From contig NZ_BBME01000011.1 in assembly GCF_000971395.1 (NCBI RefSeq), forward strand, positions 287,267 to 351,266: DNA of 64,000 nt, read 5' to 3'. Below the pieces are notes generated by a model, which saw only the letters and a program-made list of their open reading frames with translations, was not told the origin of the DNA and searched no databases. The position numbers were made by a program, and so were the translations under genes. This document shows positions 42,893 to 51,989 of the stretch, one piece after another. The DNA is from Demequina iriomotensis. Lineage in GTDB: Bacteria > Actinomycetota > Actinomycetes > Actinomycetales > Demequinaceae. The stretch's first letter is position 1, and every line of letters begins with the position of its first letter.

Positions 42893-43546
42893 TCACAGCG
42901 GGATGTCGACCACCGACGTGGAGCCGCGCAGCGGTCGCACGGTGCCGGCGGTCGCCGCGGCGAGGTCGGCGTCGAACGCGTCGAGCCGTGCCGGCGGCAC
43001 GTGCACGACGAGCCGCGCGTCCGTGCCGTACTCGGGCTCGCCCAGGGTGCCCTCGTGCGAGGCCACCCAGCCGTGGCAGAACGCGAGGACGCGCCCGGCA
43101 TCGGCGTGCGGCACGTCGAGCGTGACGGCGGTGAGGCGCCTGCGTCGGACCTCGCGTGCGACGTCGAGCGTGTCCGCGACCGCGTGCGTGTAGGCGCGCA
43201 CCAGCCCTCCCGTGCCCAGGAGCACCCCGCCGAACCATCGGCTCACGATGGCGACGACGTCCGTGACGTCGCGCCGGCGCAACACCTCGAGCATCGGCAC
43301 GCCGGCGGTGCCGGCGGGTTCGCCGTCGTCGGTCGAGCGCTGGCGGTCGGCGTGGGTGCCCACGATCATCGCGACGCAGTGGTGCCGCGCGTCCCAGCGC
43401 TCCTTGCGGATGCGCGCGATGACCGCGTCCGCCTCCTCCATCGAGCCGACGGGGGCGAGGTGCGTGAGGAAGATCGACCTCTTGATCTCCAGCGTGTGCT
43501 CGACCGCCGCCGCGATGGTCGAGGGCAGATCCTGGTCGAGCGGCAC
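42893..43546 (-). CDS. YigZ/IMPACT family protein
   Basis: Protein of 217 residues. The N-terminal Impact domain (about 1-115) shows IKRSIFLTHLAPVGSMEEADAV, WDARHHCVAMIVG, STDDGEPAGTAGVPMLEVL and VAIVSRWFGGVLLGTGGLVRAY. A C-terminal ferredoxin-like DUF1949 domain follows (VTLDVPHADAGRVLAF). Eukaryotic IMPACT regulates GCN2; the bacterial role is unclear, with suggested effects on ribosomes. GTG at 43546 is chosen as it gives the usual family length; the frame is open to 43591. Confidence 0.88.
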   Translation of the reverse strand: MPLDQDLPSTIAAAVEHTLEIKRSIFLTHLAPVGSMEEADAVIARIRKERWDARHHCVAMIVGTHADRQRSTDDGEPAGTAGVPMLEVLRRRDVTDVVAIVSRWFGGVLLGTGGLVRAYTHAVADTLDVAREVRRRRLTAVTLDVPHADAGRVLAFCHGWVASHEGTLGEPEYGTDARLVVHVPPARLDAFDADLAAATAGTVRPLRGSTSVVDIPL

Positions 43547-43566
43547 CCTGGCAGGGTAGCGCCCCG

Positions 43567-44190
43567 TCAGGCCGCGAGGGCCTTGAGCCACTGCATCGTC
43601 GAGCGATCGGCGTCGATGCGGTGGAAGTCAGGGTGGAAGCTCAGCCGCTTCGCGCTCTCGGCCAGGTTGAGCGCCGTGGTGGCGGCCGTGCGTGCGGTCC
43701 TGTCGTCGCCGACGGCCTCCGCCGAGCGGATGAGCGCGACGTGCCAGCGGAACAGCAGCGTGTCGAGGGTGAGCGGGCGGCGTCGGCGCCAGGTCGACAG
43801 GAGCTCGACGGCGCGGTCCACGTCGCCCTCGCCGGCGCGCTCCAGGAGAAGCTCGGCGAGCGCGACCTCGACGCCGCCCGTGGTTCCCTCGCCCTCCGGG
43901 TACTCGGCGAGGAGCTCCTGGAAGCGGTAGATCGCGCCCTCACGGTCGCCGCGGCTCGCGGCGATCTGCGCGAGAGCCTCGTATGCGCCCGGGTGCGGGT
44001 CGGCGCCGGGGACGGTGACGGCACGCTCGAGCAGGGGCCGTGCATCGTCGCTCCGGCCGGTCATGTGAAGCCCGAGGCCCATGAGCCGGAGCGCCTCCTC
44101 GCGACCCGCGGGGTCGAGCGGGGCGAGGCGTCGCTCGAACACGGCACGTGTCGCATCGTCCCATGTGACGTGGATCACATCTGCGCTCAT
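43567..44190 (-). CDS. Tetratricopeptide-repeat protein
   Basis: All-helical soluble protein of 207 residues with TPR-like helix pairs, for example REEALRLMGLGLHMTGRSDDARPLLERAV, GAYEALAQIAASRGDREGAIYRF and the later VEVALAELLLERAGEGDVDRAVELL. Such proteins mediate protein contacts. Partners are not evident. CAGGAT lies 6 nt before the ATG on this strand, consistent with a leaderless start; longer frames reach 44565 but are not preferred. It is divergent from the phospholipase D gene. Confidence 0.75.
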   Translation of the reverse strand: MSADVIHVTWDDATRAVFERRLAPLDPAGREEALRLMGLGLHMTGRSDDARPLLERAVTVPGADPHPGAYEALAQIAASRGDREGAIYRFQELLAEYPEGEGTTGGVEVALAELLLERAGEGDVDRAVELLSTWRRRRPLTLDTLLFRWHVALIRSAEAVGDDRTARTAATTALNLAESAKRLSFHPDFHRIDADRSTMQWLKALAA

Positions 44191-44377
44191 GAGTGCATCC
44201 TGACGGTGTTCGTGTCGGTGCGCCAGGGGAGCGGCGGCGTGTCGCTCCTGCTCGGTCGACGTGCCGGGGTGGTTTGGCGGGGTCTGGGCGAATGGTGGGA
44301 TTCGAGCGCGGCTCCGGGACGATGCGCGGCGCGGCGCGCCTTCGTAGACTGGCGGGACAGCAGGAAAGTGTGGATCT

Positions 44378-45433
44378 GTGTCCAGTGCGCCGGCACCCGC
44401 ACACGGCGAGCGCTCCGAGGGCCGCCGCGGGAGCCTTGCAGCGCCCCGGCTCCTCCGTGGCGACGAGTACGTCGCGGACGCGACCCGGCGGATCCACGAC
44501 GCGAAGAGGCGCGTGCTGTTGACGACGTTGACCATCGCGCACGACCACCGCACCGACGATCTCATCGGAGCGCTGGTGGCCGCGGCGCGACGCGGCGTCG
44601 AGGTGTCCGTCGCCGCCGATGTCTTCTCCTACGCCGACGTCGCCGGCACGTTCCTTCCTACCGGCTACCGCACCAGCGCGTGGCGTGCCTCCGACAGCCT
44701 CGCGACGCGGCTCATGCGCGAGGGCGTGCGCTTCTCCTGGCTGGGCCGGGAGAAGGGGCTGCCGTGGCGGGGCCGGACGCACACCAAGTTCTGCGTGGTG
44801 GACGATGCGGTGTACGCGTTCGGCGGGGTGAACCTGGATCGCAAGGGCGTCGAGAACGCGGACTTCATGCTCCGCATCGCCGACGCGCGGCTCGCGGACG
44901 ATCTCGAGACGGTCTACCACCAGATCCAGCACATGAACGCGCATGAGCGCGGCCACGAGTCGCTCGCATTCCGCTACGGCGCCGATCGGGTGCTGGTCGA
45001 CGGCGGGGTCCCCGGCGATTCGATCATCTACCGCCGGGCGCTCGCGCTGGCGCGGCGGGCGGACCGGGTGATCCTCGTGTCGCAGTACTGCCCGACGGGT
45101 GAGCTGGGCAAGGTCATCGGCGCACGCGAGAACGAGCTGTGGTTCAACCCTCCGCGCAACGCCAGCCCCGCGAACCGTGTGCTGATCGCCTCGTCGATGC
45201 TGTGGACGGGCCATCGGTCGTTGTACACGCGCAGGCGCTACCTCCATGCGAAGGCGATCGTGTTCTTCCGCTCGGGCGACGCGCATGCGGCGATCACCGG
45301 GTCGCACAACTTCGTGGAGGGCGGCGTGCGACTCGGCACGCGCGAGATCGCGCTGGAGACCCGGCGGCCTGAGACCATCGCGCAGATCCTCGAGTTCCAC
45401 GCGCGCGACGTCCGCGGCGTGGGAGCGGGCTGA
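44378..45433 (+). CDS. Phospholipase D-like protein
   Basis: Soluble-looking PLD superfamily enzyme of 351 residues with two HKD motifs: HTKFCVVDDAVYAFGGVNLD (about 130-150) and HAKAIVFFRSGDAHAAITGS (about 290). The segments between match cardiolipin-synthase or PLDc_2 type enzymes, and no strong N-terminal membrane helices are present, so membrane-lipid synthesis is less certain. GTG at 44378 has AGGAAAG 9 nt upstream; TAGACT (44345-44350) may be the -10. Confidence 0.85.
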   Translation: MSSAPAPAHGERSEGRRGSLAAPRLLRGDEYVADATRRIHDAKRRVLLTTLTIAHDHRTDDLIGALVAAARRGVEVSVAADVFSYADVAGTFLPTGYRTSAWRASDSLATRLMREGVRFSWLGREKGLPWRGRTHTKFCVVDDAVYAFGGVNLDRKGVENADFMLRIADARLADDLETVYHQIQHMNAHERGHESLAFRYGADRVLVDGGVPGDSIIYRRALALARRADRVILVSQYCPTGELGKVIGARENELWFNPPRNASPANRVLIASSMLWTGHRSLYTRRRYLHAKAIVFFRSGDAHAAITGSHNFVEGGVRLGTREIALETRRPETIAQILEFHARDVRGVGAG

Positions 45434-45569
45434 GCGCACCGGCCCGCGCGCATCGGCCCCCGCGCCCGGGCGGGGCGTGGTCCACAGGCCCGGAAACCTG
45501 GTCGATATCCCCATCTGTCAGGGGTGATGTGCGGCCTCCACTGTCAGACCCCGCGTGTTGACTGGTCCC

Positions 45570-46931
45570 ATGAGCTTCTCATTGGGCCGGATCGTGCAGG
45601 CGGTGAACGCGCTGCGCGCCTTCGAGTCGCGCGCGGTCGCGCGGCTGGCGGAGGCGGAGCTGGTGGCCGCTCACGATGCCGCCGGTCGGCTGCTGCGGTT
45701 GGTCGAGGTGGTGGTGTCGATCCTCGCGGCCGAGATCGCGCGCCGCAACGACGCAGCCCGGGAAAAAGGCGGCGGGCTGGCGCGCCGTCACGGGCACGGC
45801 AGCGCGAAGGGGATGGTTGCGAAGTCCACGGGCGGCACCGCGGGCGCCGCGCACGACCTCATCAACGCGGGCGGACTTCTCGGCGGCGACGGTGACGGGG
45901 AGGTCGACGACGGCGACGACGGCGCGGGCCGGGAGAAGGGCGGCGCGCCGCGCCGCCCGCGCTACCGTCACATCGCGACCGCCTACGAATGCGGCGACAT
46001 CTCTGCCGCGGCCGCCGCGTTGTTGAGCCAGACGCTCGATCAGATCGAAGGCGGCGACGAGGACATCGAGCTGCGTCTCGTCGGCAAGGCCACGCGTCTG
46101 TCGTTGATGGATCTGCGCAAGGTGTGCGCACAGGTCACCGCGCTGTGGGACCAGGCGCAGACCGAGGAGCGCGACGTGCGTCAGCGCTCCGCGCGCTACC
46201 TGTCCCTGACCGAGGGAGCGGACGGCATGACCCGTGTGTCCGGCGTGCTCGATCCGGCCTCCGCGGCCGTGATCAAGACGTTCCTCGACGCCCAGGTGAA
46301 GGCCGCGTTCCAGCAGCGCCGCAAGCAGGGGTGGGGGAATGCCGAGCCCGGCGAGGCGGGTCGGATCCGCGTCGACGCGCTCGTGGCGCTGTCCCGCCAC
46401 GCCATGCGGTGCGACCAGCCCGGCTCGGGCACCTCCACCGAGGTGGTGATCCGCCTCGACCTCGAGGCGCTCCGCACCGGCATCGGCATGGGTGGATGCG
46501 ACGCGCTCGCCACACCGCTCACCGCGGGGACCATGCGCCGGATGGCCGTGGATGCCAGGATCCTGCCCGTCGTTCTCGGCAGCGGCTCGCAGCCCCTGGA
46601 TGTGGGATACAGCCTGCGCTCGTTCACCCCCGCCCAGCGCACCGCCCTGGCGGAACGCGACGGCGGCTGCGCCTACTGCCATGCCCCGGTGGCCTGGTGC
46701 GACGCTCACCATATCGACTGGTGGCACGAGCACCTCGGCCCGACCAACCTGGCCAACGGCGTGCTGCTGTGCGTGTCGTGTCACCACCGCATCCACGACG
46801 ACGGCTGGACCGTCCGTGCGACAGCGACCGAGGTCTGGTTCACCCCGCCGGCGGCCGTCGACCCTCGTCAGGTGCCCATCCAAGGTGGCAAGGCGGCACT
46901 CCACGTCGATGCCGCCGGTCCACCCAGATGA
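45570..46931 (+). CDS. DUF222 / HNH endonuclease domain protein
   Basis: Protein of 453 residues, a multicopy family in Actinobacteria (13E12-repeat type). The N-terminal DUF222 domain (about 10-280) is helical with RAFESRAVARLAEAELVAAHDAAGRLL and an Ala/Gly/Asp-rich linker; the C-terminal HNH motif reads CAYCHAPVAWCDAHHIDWWHEH, then NLANGVLLCVSCHHRIHDDGW, with CxxC pairs that bind zinc. Homologues are often associated with mobile DNA, but no IS ends or target repeats were seen here. ATG 45570 is chosen over the GTG at 45555. Confidence 0.85.
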   Translation: MSFSLGRIVQAVNALRAFESRAVARLAEAELVAAHDAAGRLLRLVEVVVSILAAEIARRNDAAREKGGGLARRHGHGSAKGMVAKSTGGTAGAAHDLINAGGLLGGDGDGEVDDGDDGAGREKGGAPRRPRYRHIATAYECGDISAAAAALLSQTLDQIEGGDEDIELRLVGKATRLSLMDLRKVCAQVTALWDQAQTEERDVRQRSARYLSLTEGADGMTRVSGVLDPASAAVIKTFLDAQVKAAFQQRRKQGWGNAEPGEAGRIRVDALVALSRHAMRCDQPGSGTSTEVVIRLDLEALRTGIGMGGCDALATPLTAGTMRRMAVDARILPVVLGSGSQPLDVGYSLRSFTPAQRTALAERDGGCAYCHAPVAWCDAHHIDWWHEHLGPTNLANGVLLCVSCHHRIHDDGWTVRATATEVWFTPPAAVDPRQVPIQGGKAALHVDAAGPPR

Positions 46932-47035
46932 CCCCGCCCAGGCGGCGCCACCCCGAGGGTGGGCGCCCTAGTGGGGCGTGCGCGCGCAGGGGTGGGCGTG
47001 CGGTGACGGGGGACGAGCTCGGGCGGTCTGGGTGC

Positions 47036-48799
47036 TCAGCCTTCCGCAGCGACCAACGCCACCGCGTCGGGCGCGAGCATGAGCGTCCCGCGCCCGCCAT
47101 CCGCGCCGTCGATCGCGACGTTGCCGAAGACCCCGACCACCTCACCCGCGAGGGGCACCTCCATCGCGGAGTCGGAGAGGTTGGCGTGGACCTGCACCGG
47201 GCCCGACATGGTGAGGTGTCGCGGGGCGGCCTCGGACGCGCCGGCGGGATGAGCCGCCCACGCGCCGTCCTCGAGGGTGCGGCGCCGTGCCGTCATGAGG
47301 GCGGTGACCCACGCCTCGATCCGCTCGTTCGCGGCCGACGCGGCCGCCAGCCCCGACCCGAGCTTCGACCGCAGGAACGTCTGTCGATCCTGCGGGTCGG
47401 GGACGCGCACCTCGCCGCCGTAGAGGGCCTCCCACCCGTGCCCGGCGAACTCGTGCATCCGGCCCTCGGACACGGCGGAGCCGAGGGGCTCGTCATGGTC
47501 GGTGAAGAACATGAACGGCCTGGTCTCCCCGTACTCCTCGCCCATGAAGAGCATGGGTGTGAAGGGGGAGAGCAGCACCAGCGCGAGCGATGCCGCCTGA
47601 GCGCCGGGGGAGAGCCGCGAGGCCGGGCGGTCGCCGAGCGCGCGGTTCCCGACCTGATCGTGGTTCGAAGCGAAGACCACGAAGCGGCGCCGGTCCATGG
47701 ACGCGGGCACGGGTGCACCCCACGGCTTGCCTCGGAACGTGGAGAGCCCGCCGTCGTGCACGAACACCGACCGGTACACCTTGTCCAACGCCTCGATCGA
47801 GCCGAAGTCGCAGTAGTACCCGTGCGTCTCGCCGGTGAGGTAGGCGTGGAGGGCATGGTGGACGTCGTCCGCCCACTGCGCCGTCATGCCCAGGCCGCCC
47901 TCGGCCGTGGGCGTCACCATCCTGGCGTCGTTGAGATCGGACTCCGCCACGAGCGAGAGCGGCCGCCCCAGCCGAGCGGACAGCGCGGCGGCGGCGTCCG
48001 ACAGCTCGGCGAGGATGTGCCGCTCCGAGTCGTCGACGAGCGCGTGGACGGCGTCGAGACGCAGCGCGTCGAGGTGGAAGTCCTCGAACCACCGCAGGGC
48101 GTTGTCGACGATGAAGCCCCGCATCCCCGCCGCGCCCGCCTGGTCGAGGTTGACGGCCCATCCCCACGGCGTCTCGTGGGCGTCGGTGAAGTACGGCCCG
48201 AACTGCGCGAGGTAGTTCCCGTCCGGACCCAGGTGGTTGTAAACCACGTCGAGGCAGACGCCCAGGCCGATGCGGTGGGCCCGATCCACCAGCCGCTGGA
48301 GCGCCGCCGGCCCGCCGTACGCCTCATGCACCGCGTACAGCGCGACGCCGTCGTAGCCCCAGCCCCGGCCGCCCGGGAACGCGGCCACGGGCATCAGCTC
48401 GATCATCTCGACGCCTCGCGAGCGCAGGTCCCGGAGCTGGCGGTCGTCGATCGCGTCGAGCGTGCCGCGCGGCGTGAACGTGCCCACGTGGAGCTCGTAG
48501 GTGACCGCGCCGAGCGCGGAGCAGCCGGCCCACGCGCCGTCGCTCCATCGATACGCCGAGGCATCGAAGGTCCGCGACGGTCCATGCACGCCGGACGGCT
48601 GCCACGCGCTGCGAGGGTCCGGGAACGGGCCGGCGCCGTCCACCGCGAACGCGTAGTCGGTGCCGTCGGCGAGCGCCGGCCCCGCCCACCAGCCGTCGCC
48701 GGCGGGGTGCATGACGTCGACCACCGCCTCGTCGGCGGGGCCCACGAGCACCTCGACCCGGGACGCCTCGGGCGCCCACACGCGCACCGGCGCCGTCAT
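47036..48799 (-). CDS. treZ: Malto-oligosyltrehalose trehalohydrolase
   Basis: GH13 hydrolase of 587 residues that releases free trehalose from maltooligosyltrehalose made by TreY. The N-terminal CBM48-like domain precedes ALGAVTYELHVGTFTPRGT. GH13 regions: LGVCLDVVYNHLGPDGNY, the nucleophile in DALRLDAVHAL, the acid in SLVAESDLND, and FASNHDQVGNRALGDRP with the stabilising aspartate. Its ATG overlaps the treY stop (ATGA), so treY-treZ is a coupled operon. Function: compatible-solute synthesis. No treX is in the window. Confidence 0.95.
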   Translation of the reverse strand: MTAPVRVWAPEASRVEVLVGPADEAVVDVMHPAGDGWWAGPALADGTDYAFAVDGAGPFPDPRSAWQPSGVHGPSRTFDASAYRWSDGAWAGCSALGAVTYELHVGTFTPRGTLDAIDDRQLRDLRSRGVEMIELMPVAAFPGGRGWGYDGVALYAVHEAYGGPAALQRLVDRAHRIGLGVCLDVVYNHLGPDGNYLAQFGPYFTDAHETPWGWAVNLDQAGAAGMRGFIVDNALRWFEDFHLDALRLDAVHALVDDSERHILAELSDAAAALSARLGRPLSLVAESDLNDARMVTPTAEGGLGMTAQWADDVHHALHAYLTGETHGYYCDFGSIEALDKVYRSVFVHDGGLSTFRGKPWGAPVPASMDRRRFVVFASNHDQVGNRALGDRPASRLSPGAQAASLALVLLSPFTPMLFMGEEYGETRPFMFFTDHDEPLGSAVSEGRMHEFAGHGWEALYGGEVRVPDPQDRQTFLRSKLGSGLAAASAANERIEAWVTALMTARRRTLEDGAWAAHPAGASEAAPRHLTMSGPVQVHANLSDSAMEVPLAGEVVGVFGNVAIDGADGGRGTLMLAPDAVALVAAEG

Positions 48800-51318
48800 G
48801 CCCGCTCCAGGAGCGCGACCGGGTGGTGGCGCAGCAGCTGCGCGAGCGGCACCGAGCCGCCGTCGAACACCTGGCGGCCGATGACGTCGCGCCACGTGCC
48901 TTCCGGCAGCTGCACCGAATGCTCGGCCCAGCCGCCCAGGTGCTCGAGCTCGAGCGCGGCACGCGTCGCCACGGTGATCGCGAGCGGCTCGTCGTCCGCC
49001 GTGCGCGCGAACACCACCGCGTGACCGGACGATGCGGGTAGCGGCACGTACCCGGCGTGGTCGCCGGTGAAGGCGGCGGGGTGGTCGCGGCGCGTCCGCA
49101 ACGCCGCCGACGTGACGAGCATCTTCTCCTCGGCGAGGCCGCGGGGCCGGGTGTTGCGCAGCGCGCGCTTCAACATGTCGGCGCGCACGTCGAAGTCGAC
49201 GGGACGTCGGTTGTCCGGGTCCACGAGGCTGGGCGCCACGGTCTCGGTGCCCTGGTAGACGTCGGGGACGCCGGGGATGGTGAGTTGGAGGAGTTTCTGG
49301 CTGAGGACGGCCGCGCGCACGCCGATCGCCGTGGCACGGTGCCAGCCGGCGAGCGCCTCCCGGACCTCCGGGTCGCCGTGGGTGGCCTGCGCGAACCACA
49401 GCACCTGCGACTCGTAGGCGTCGTTCACGGAGGTCCACGTCGTGTGCGACTTCGCCTCGCGCATCGCCTTGACCAGGTAGCCCTCGAGCCGGTCCCACTC
49501 CATGAACCCGTCCTCGTCGGACGTGCCGACCAGGGTCTGCCACCAGAGGTTCTCGGTGCGCCCGTCGAGCTCGGCCGGGCGCATCTCCGCCGTGATCGTC
49601 CGCAGCTCCTGGACCAGATCGTCCCACTGGTCGGCGGCCTCGGACAGCACGCCGAGCCGTGCCCGGACGTCCTCGGACCGCTTGGTGTCGTGCGTCGACA
49701 GGCACGTCATCGCGTGCGGGTAGATCTTCTGCTGCTCCTGCGCCCACGCATGGAAGGCGGCGGGCGGCATCGCGAACCGACCGGCAGGGGAGCCGACCTC
49801 GCACAGCGGCAGCAGGTGGGTCCAGCGGTAGTACGCGGTGTCCTCGACACCCTTGGCCATCACCGCCCCGCACGCCTGCTGGAAGCGCGTCACCAGCTCG
49901 CGCCGCTTCGCGTCGGTGGTCCGTCCGGCCGATCCGACCTCGGCGCCCTTGAGCAGGTCGACCACCACGTCGAGCGTCTCGTGCCTCTCGGGGTCGAGGA
50001 GTCGGCGCGCGCGCTCGGTGGCGTGGTCGATGGTGTCGAGCGAGCCCGGCCGCGGCGCCGTGTCCGCGACCACGTAGGCGCGGTACCGGTCGAACGTCAC
50101 GAGCATCGTCCGCAGGCAGTCGTAGAGCGCGCGCCAGGTGTGGTCGCGCAGGCGCACGTCCGTGGTGCAGATGGTGTGCGCGATCGTCGCGAGCCGGTGC
50201 ACCTCGCTCGACAGCGACTCCTTGACGATCTCGCGCTTCGCGGCGTCGATCAGCTCCGGCAGCTCGCCCATCGCATCTCCCGCGACGCGATGCAGCGTCC
50301 CCGCGAGCGGGGCCGCGCCCGAGGGGTCGCGCAGCAGCGCTCCCACCCGCCAGGACGCGTCGTAGCCCGTGGTGCCCGCGCATTTCCAGCTGGTGGGCAG
50401 CCGCTCCTCGTCCTCGAGGATCTTCTCGACGACGATCCATGCGCCGTCGGTCGCCTCCGACAGGCGCGCGATGTAGCCCTCGGGATCGGCGAGCCCGTCG
50501 GGGTGGTCGATGCGCAGGCCGTCGAGCGTGCCGTCCTTCACCAGCTCGACGATGCGCGCGTGGGTCGCGTCGAAGACGTCCTCGTCCTCGACGCGCACCG
50601 CGACGAGCGAGCCGACGTCGAAGAAGCGCCGGTAGTTGAGCTCCTCGTTGGCCACGCGCCAGTACGCGAGGCGGTAGTGCTGCTCCTCGACGAGCGAGGC
50701 GAGCGGCAGGTGCTCCGTGCCGGCGCGGATGGGGAACACATGGTCCCAGTAGCGCAGCACGGGCACCTCGCCGCGGTCCTCGTAGCCCGGCACGATCATG
50801 TGGTCGACGGCGAGCTCGCCCGCCGCGAGGATGGTGCCGATGCGCTGGCCGAGCACGGGCATGAGCACCGGCTCGCCGGACTCCCAGTCGACGTCGAACC
50901 AGTGCGAGAACAGCGACTCGTGGCCGTGCTCGAGCACGTCCCACAGCGCCCGGTTGTGGAACGCGGGGGTGGGGACCGCCATGTGGTTCGGCACCACATC
51001 CGCGACCAGCCCGATGCCTCGCTCGCCGGCCTTCCAGGACAGGTCGCGCAGGCCGTCCTCGCCGCCGAGCACCTCGGAGATGCGCGAGTGGTCGACGACG
51101 TCGTAGAAGTGGGTCGACCCGGGGGCGGCGGTGAGCACGGGAGAGAGGTAGAGGTGCGAGACGCCCAGATCGGCGAAGTAGTCGAGCCGCTCCGCCGCGT
51201 CCGCGAACGTGAAATCCGCGCTCAGCTGGAGCCGATAGGTGGACACGGGGACCGCCGCGTCGGCGCGGTGGCCCTGCCTCTTCCTGGTCCTCGTGCGTTC
51301 GTGCGTGCCGTCTGCCAT
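48796..51318 (-). CDS. treY: Malto-oligosyltrehalose synthase
   Basis: GH13 isomerase of 840 residues that turns the reducing-end maltose unit of glucan into a trehalose unit. Signatures: VSTYRLQLSADFTFADA, YFADLGVSHLYLSPVL, VPNHMAVPTP, the nucleophile in LDGLRIDHPDGLADPEGY, EKILEDEERLP as the acid region, and LSTHDTKRSEDVRARL with the second aspartate/histidine. First gene of the treY-treZ operon; a hairpin lies just before its start. Full family length. Confidence 0.95.
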   Translation of the reverse strand: MADGTHERTRTRKRQGHRADAAVPVSTYRLQLSADFTFADAAERLDYFADLGVSHLYLSPVLTAAPGSTHFYDVVDHSRISEVLGGEDGLRDLSWKAGERGIGLVADVVPNHMAVPTPAFHNRALWDVLEHGHESLFSHWFDVDWESGEPVLMPVLGQRIGTILAAGELAVDHMIVPGYEDRGEVPVLRYWDHVFPIRAGTEHLPLASLVEEQHYRLAYWRVANEELNYRRFFDVGSLVAVRVEDEDVFDATHARIVELVKDGTLDGLRIDHPDGLADPEGYIARLSEATDGAWIVVEKILEDEERLPTSWKCAGTTGYDASWRVGALLRDPSGAAPLAGTLHRVAGDAMGELPELIDAAKREIVKESLSSEVHRLATIAHTICTTDVRLRDHTWRALYDCLRTMLVTFDRYRAYVVADTAPRPGSLDTIDHATERARRLLDPERHETLDVVVDLLKGAEVGSAGRTTDAKRRELVTRFQQACGAVMAKGVEDTAYYRWTHLLPLCEVGSPAGRFAMPPAAFHAWAQEQQKIYPHAMTCLSTHDTKRSEDVRARLGVLSEAADQWDDLVQELRTITAEMRPAELDGRTENLWWQTLVGTSDEDGFMEWDRLEGYLVKAMREAKSHTTWTSVNDAYESQVLWFAQATHGDPEVREALAGWHRATAIGVRAAVLSQKLLQLTIPGVPDVYQGTETVAPSLVDPDNRRPVDFDVRADMLKRALRNTRPRGLAEEKMLVTSAALRTRRDHPAAFTGDHAGYVPLPASSGHAVVFARTADDEPLAITVATRAALELEHLGGWAEHSVQLPEGTWRDVIGRQVFDGGSVPLAQLLRHHPVALLERA

Positions 51319-51327
51319 TGAGAGAAT

Positions 51328-51376
51328 CAGCCTCCTCGGGTCCGTCCATCATGTCAGACACGGCCCGAGGAGGCTG
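51328..51376. terminator. Stem-loop between ohr and treY
   Basis: CAGCCTCCTCGGG (51328-51340) pairs perfectly with CCCGAGGAGGCTG (51364-51376), 13 bp with a 23-nt loop. It lies downstream of the ohr stop and 10 nt upstream of the treY start on the same strand. It may end ohr transcription, and it overlaps the region where a treY promoter or leader must lie, so an attenuator-like role cannot be excluded. Confidence 0.65.
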
Positions 51377-51396
51377 GTATTCCCTTGGCGCGCCCT

Positions 51397-51891
51397 TTAC
51401 CCGGCGCTGACCGTGATCTCGACGGGGATGTTGCCGCGCGTCGCGTTCGAGTAGGGGCACATCTGCTCCGCCTTCTCGGCCACGCTCTCCGCAGTGGCCT
51501 GGTCGATGCCGGCCGTCGTGACGTGGAGGCGCACTCCCAGCCCGAAGCGGTTGAGCGCGATCGGGCCGATGCCGACGCGCGCGGTCACCTCGGAGGACTC
51601 GAGCTTCACCTTCATGAGCTTGGCCGCGCTCTGGAACGCGGAGTTGAAGCACGCCGCGAAGCCCGATGCGAACAGCTGCTCCGGGTTGGTCTTCTTGGGC
51701 TTGGTGATCGGGTTCGGCGTCACCAGCTCGAGGTCGAGCAGGCCGTCGCTCGTCGTGACGTGGCCGTTGCGGCCGTCGCCCGTCGCGGTCGCCTCGGCCG
51801 TGTAGAAGGCCGTGGGGCGCTTCGGCGCCTTGTCGTGGTGCGCGCCCTCCCCGGGCGTGATGTCGACTTCGGTGGTGGTGGGCTCGGTCAT
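51397..51891 (-). CDS. ohr: Ohr-type organic hydroperoxide reductase
   Basis: Thiol peroxidase of 164 residues of the Ohr/OsmC family, which detoxifies organic hydroperoxides. The two catalytic cysteines are C81 in GFAACFNSAF and C145 in EQMCPYSNATRG; E71 and the NPEQLFASG loop are conserved. The N-terminal stretch of about 25 residues, rich in Thr/Glu, is an extension beyond the usual length of about 140. GGAG lies near the ATG. It is divergent from a TetR regulator across a 98-bp gap with a 24-bp operator; Ohr genes are usually paired with a MarR-type OhrR instead. Confidence 0.9.
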   Translation of the reverse strand: MTEPTTTEVDITPGEGAHHDKAPKRPTAFYTAEATATGDGRNGHVTTSDGLLDLELVTPNPITKPKKTNPEQLFASGFAACFNSAFQSAAKLMKVKLESSEVTARVGIGPIALNRFGLGVRLHVTTAGIDQATAESVAEKAEQMCPYSNATRGNIPVEITVSAG

Positions 51892-51912
51892 GTCGTCTCC
51901 TGGGTGTCGAGG

Positions 51913-51936
51913 TGTAGAGTTACTAGTACGTCTACA
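51913..51936. promoter_or_regulatory. Operator palindrome between ohr and tetR-type gene
   Basis: A near-perfect 24-bp inverted repeat with arms TGTAGA and TCTACA and the core ACTAGT; 20 of 24 positions match its own reverse complement. It stands out as AT-rich. On the minus strand TTGTAC and TAGTAA, 16 bp apart, could be the ohr -35/-10 and overlap the palindrome, so a bound repressor would block ohr. The TetR gene starts 53 nt to the right. Confidence 0.7.
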
Positions 51937-51989
51937 TCAGGGTACAACGGGATGCGGCATGATCGATTCCCGAGGACGGGAGGGCGCTG

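Noticed and set aside
45434..47035. Insertion sequence around the DUF222-HNH gene
   Set aside because: No terminal inverted repeats or target duplications were found on either side.
51328..51376. Riboswitch before treY
   Set aside because: Only one simple 13-bp stem with an unstructured loop is seen; there is no conserved aptamer pattern.
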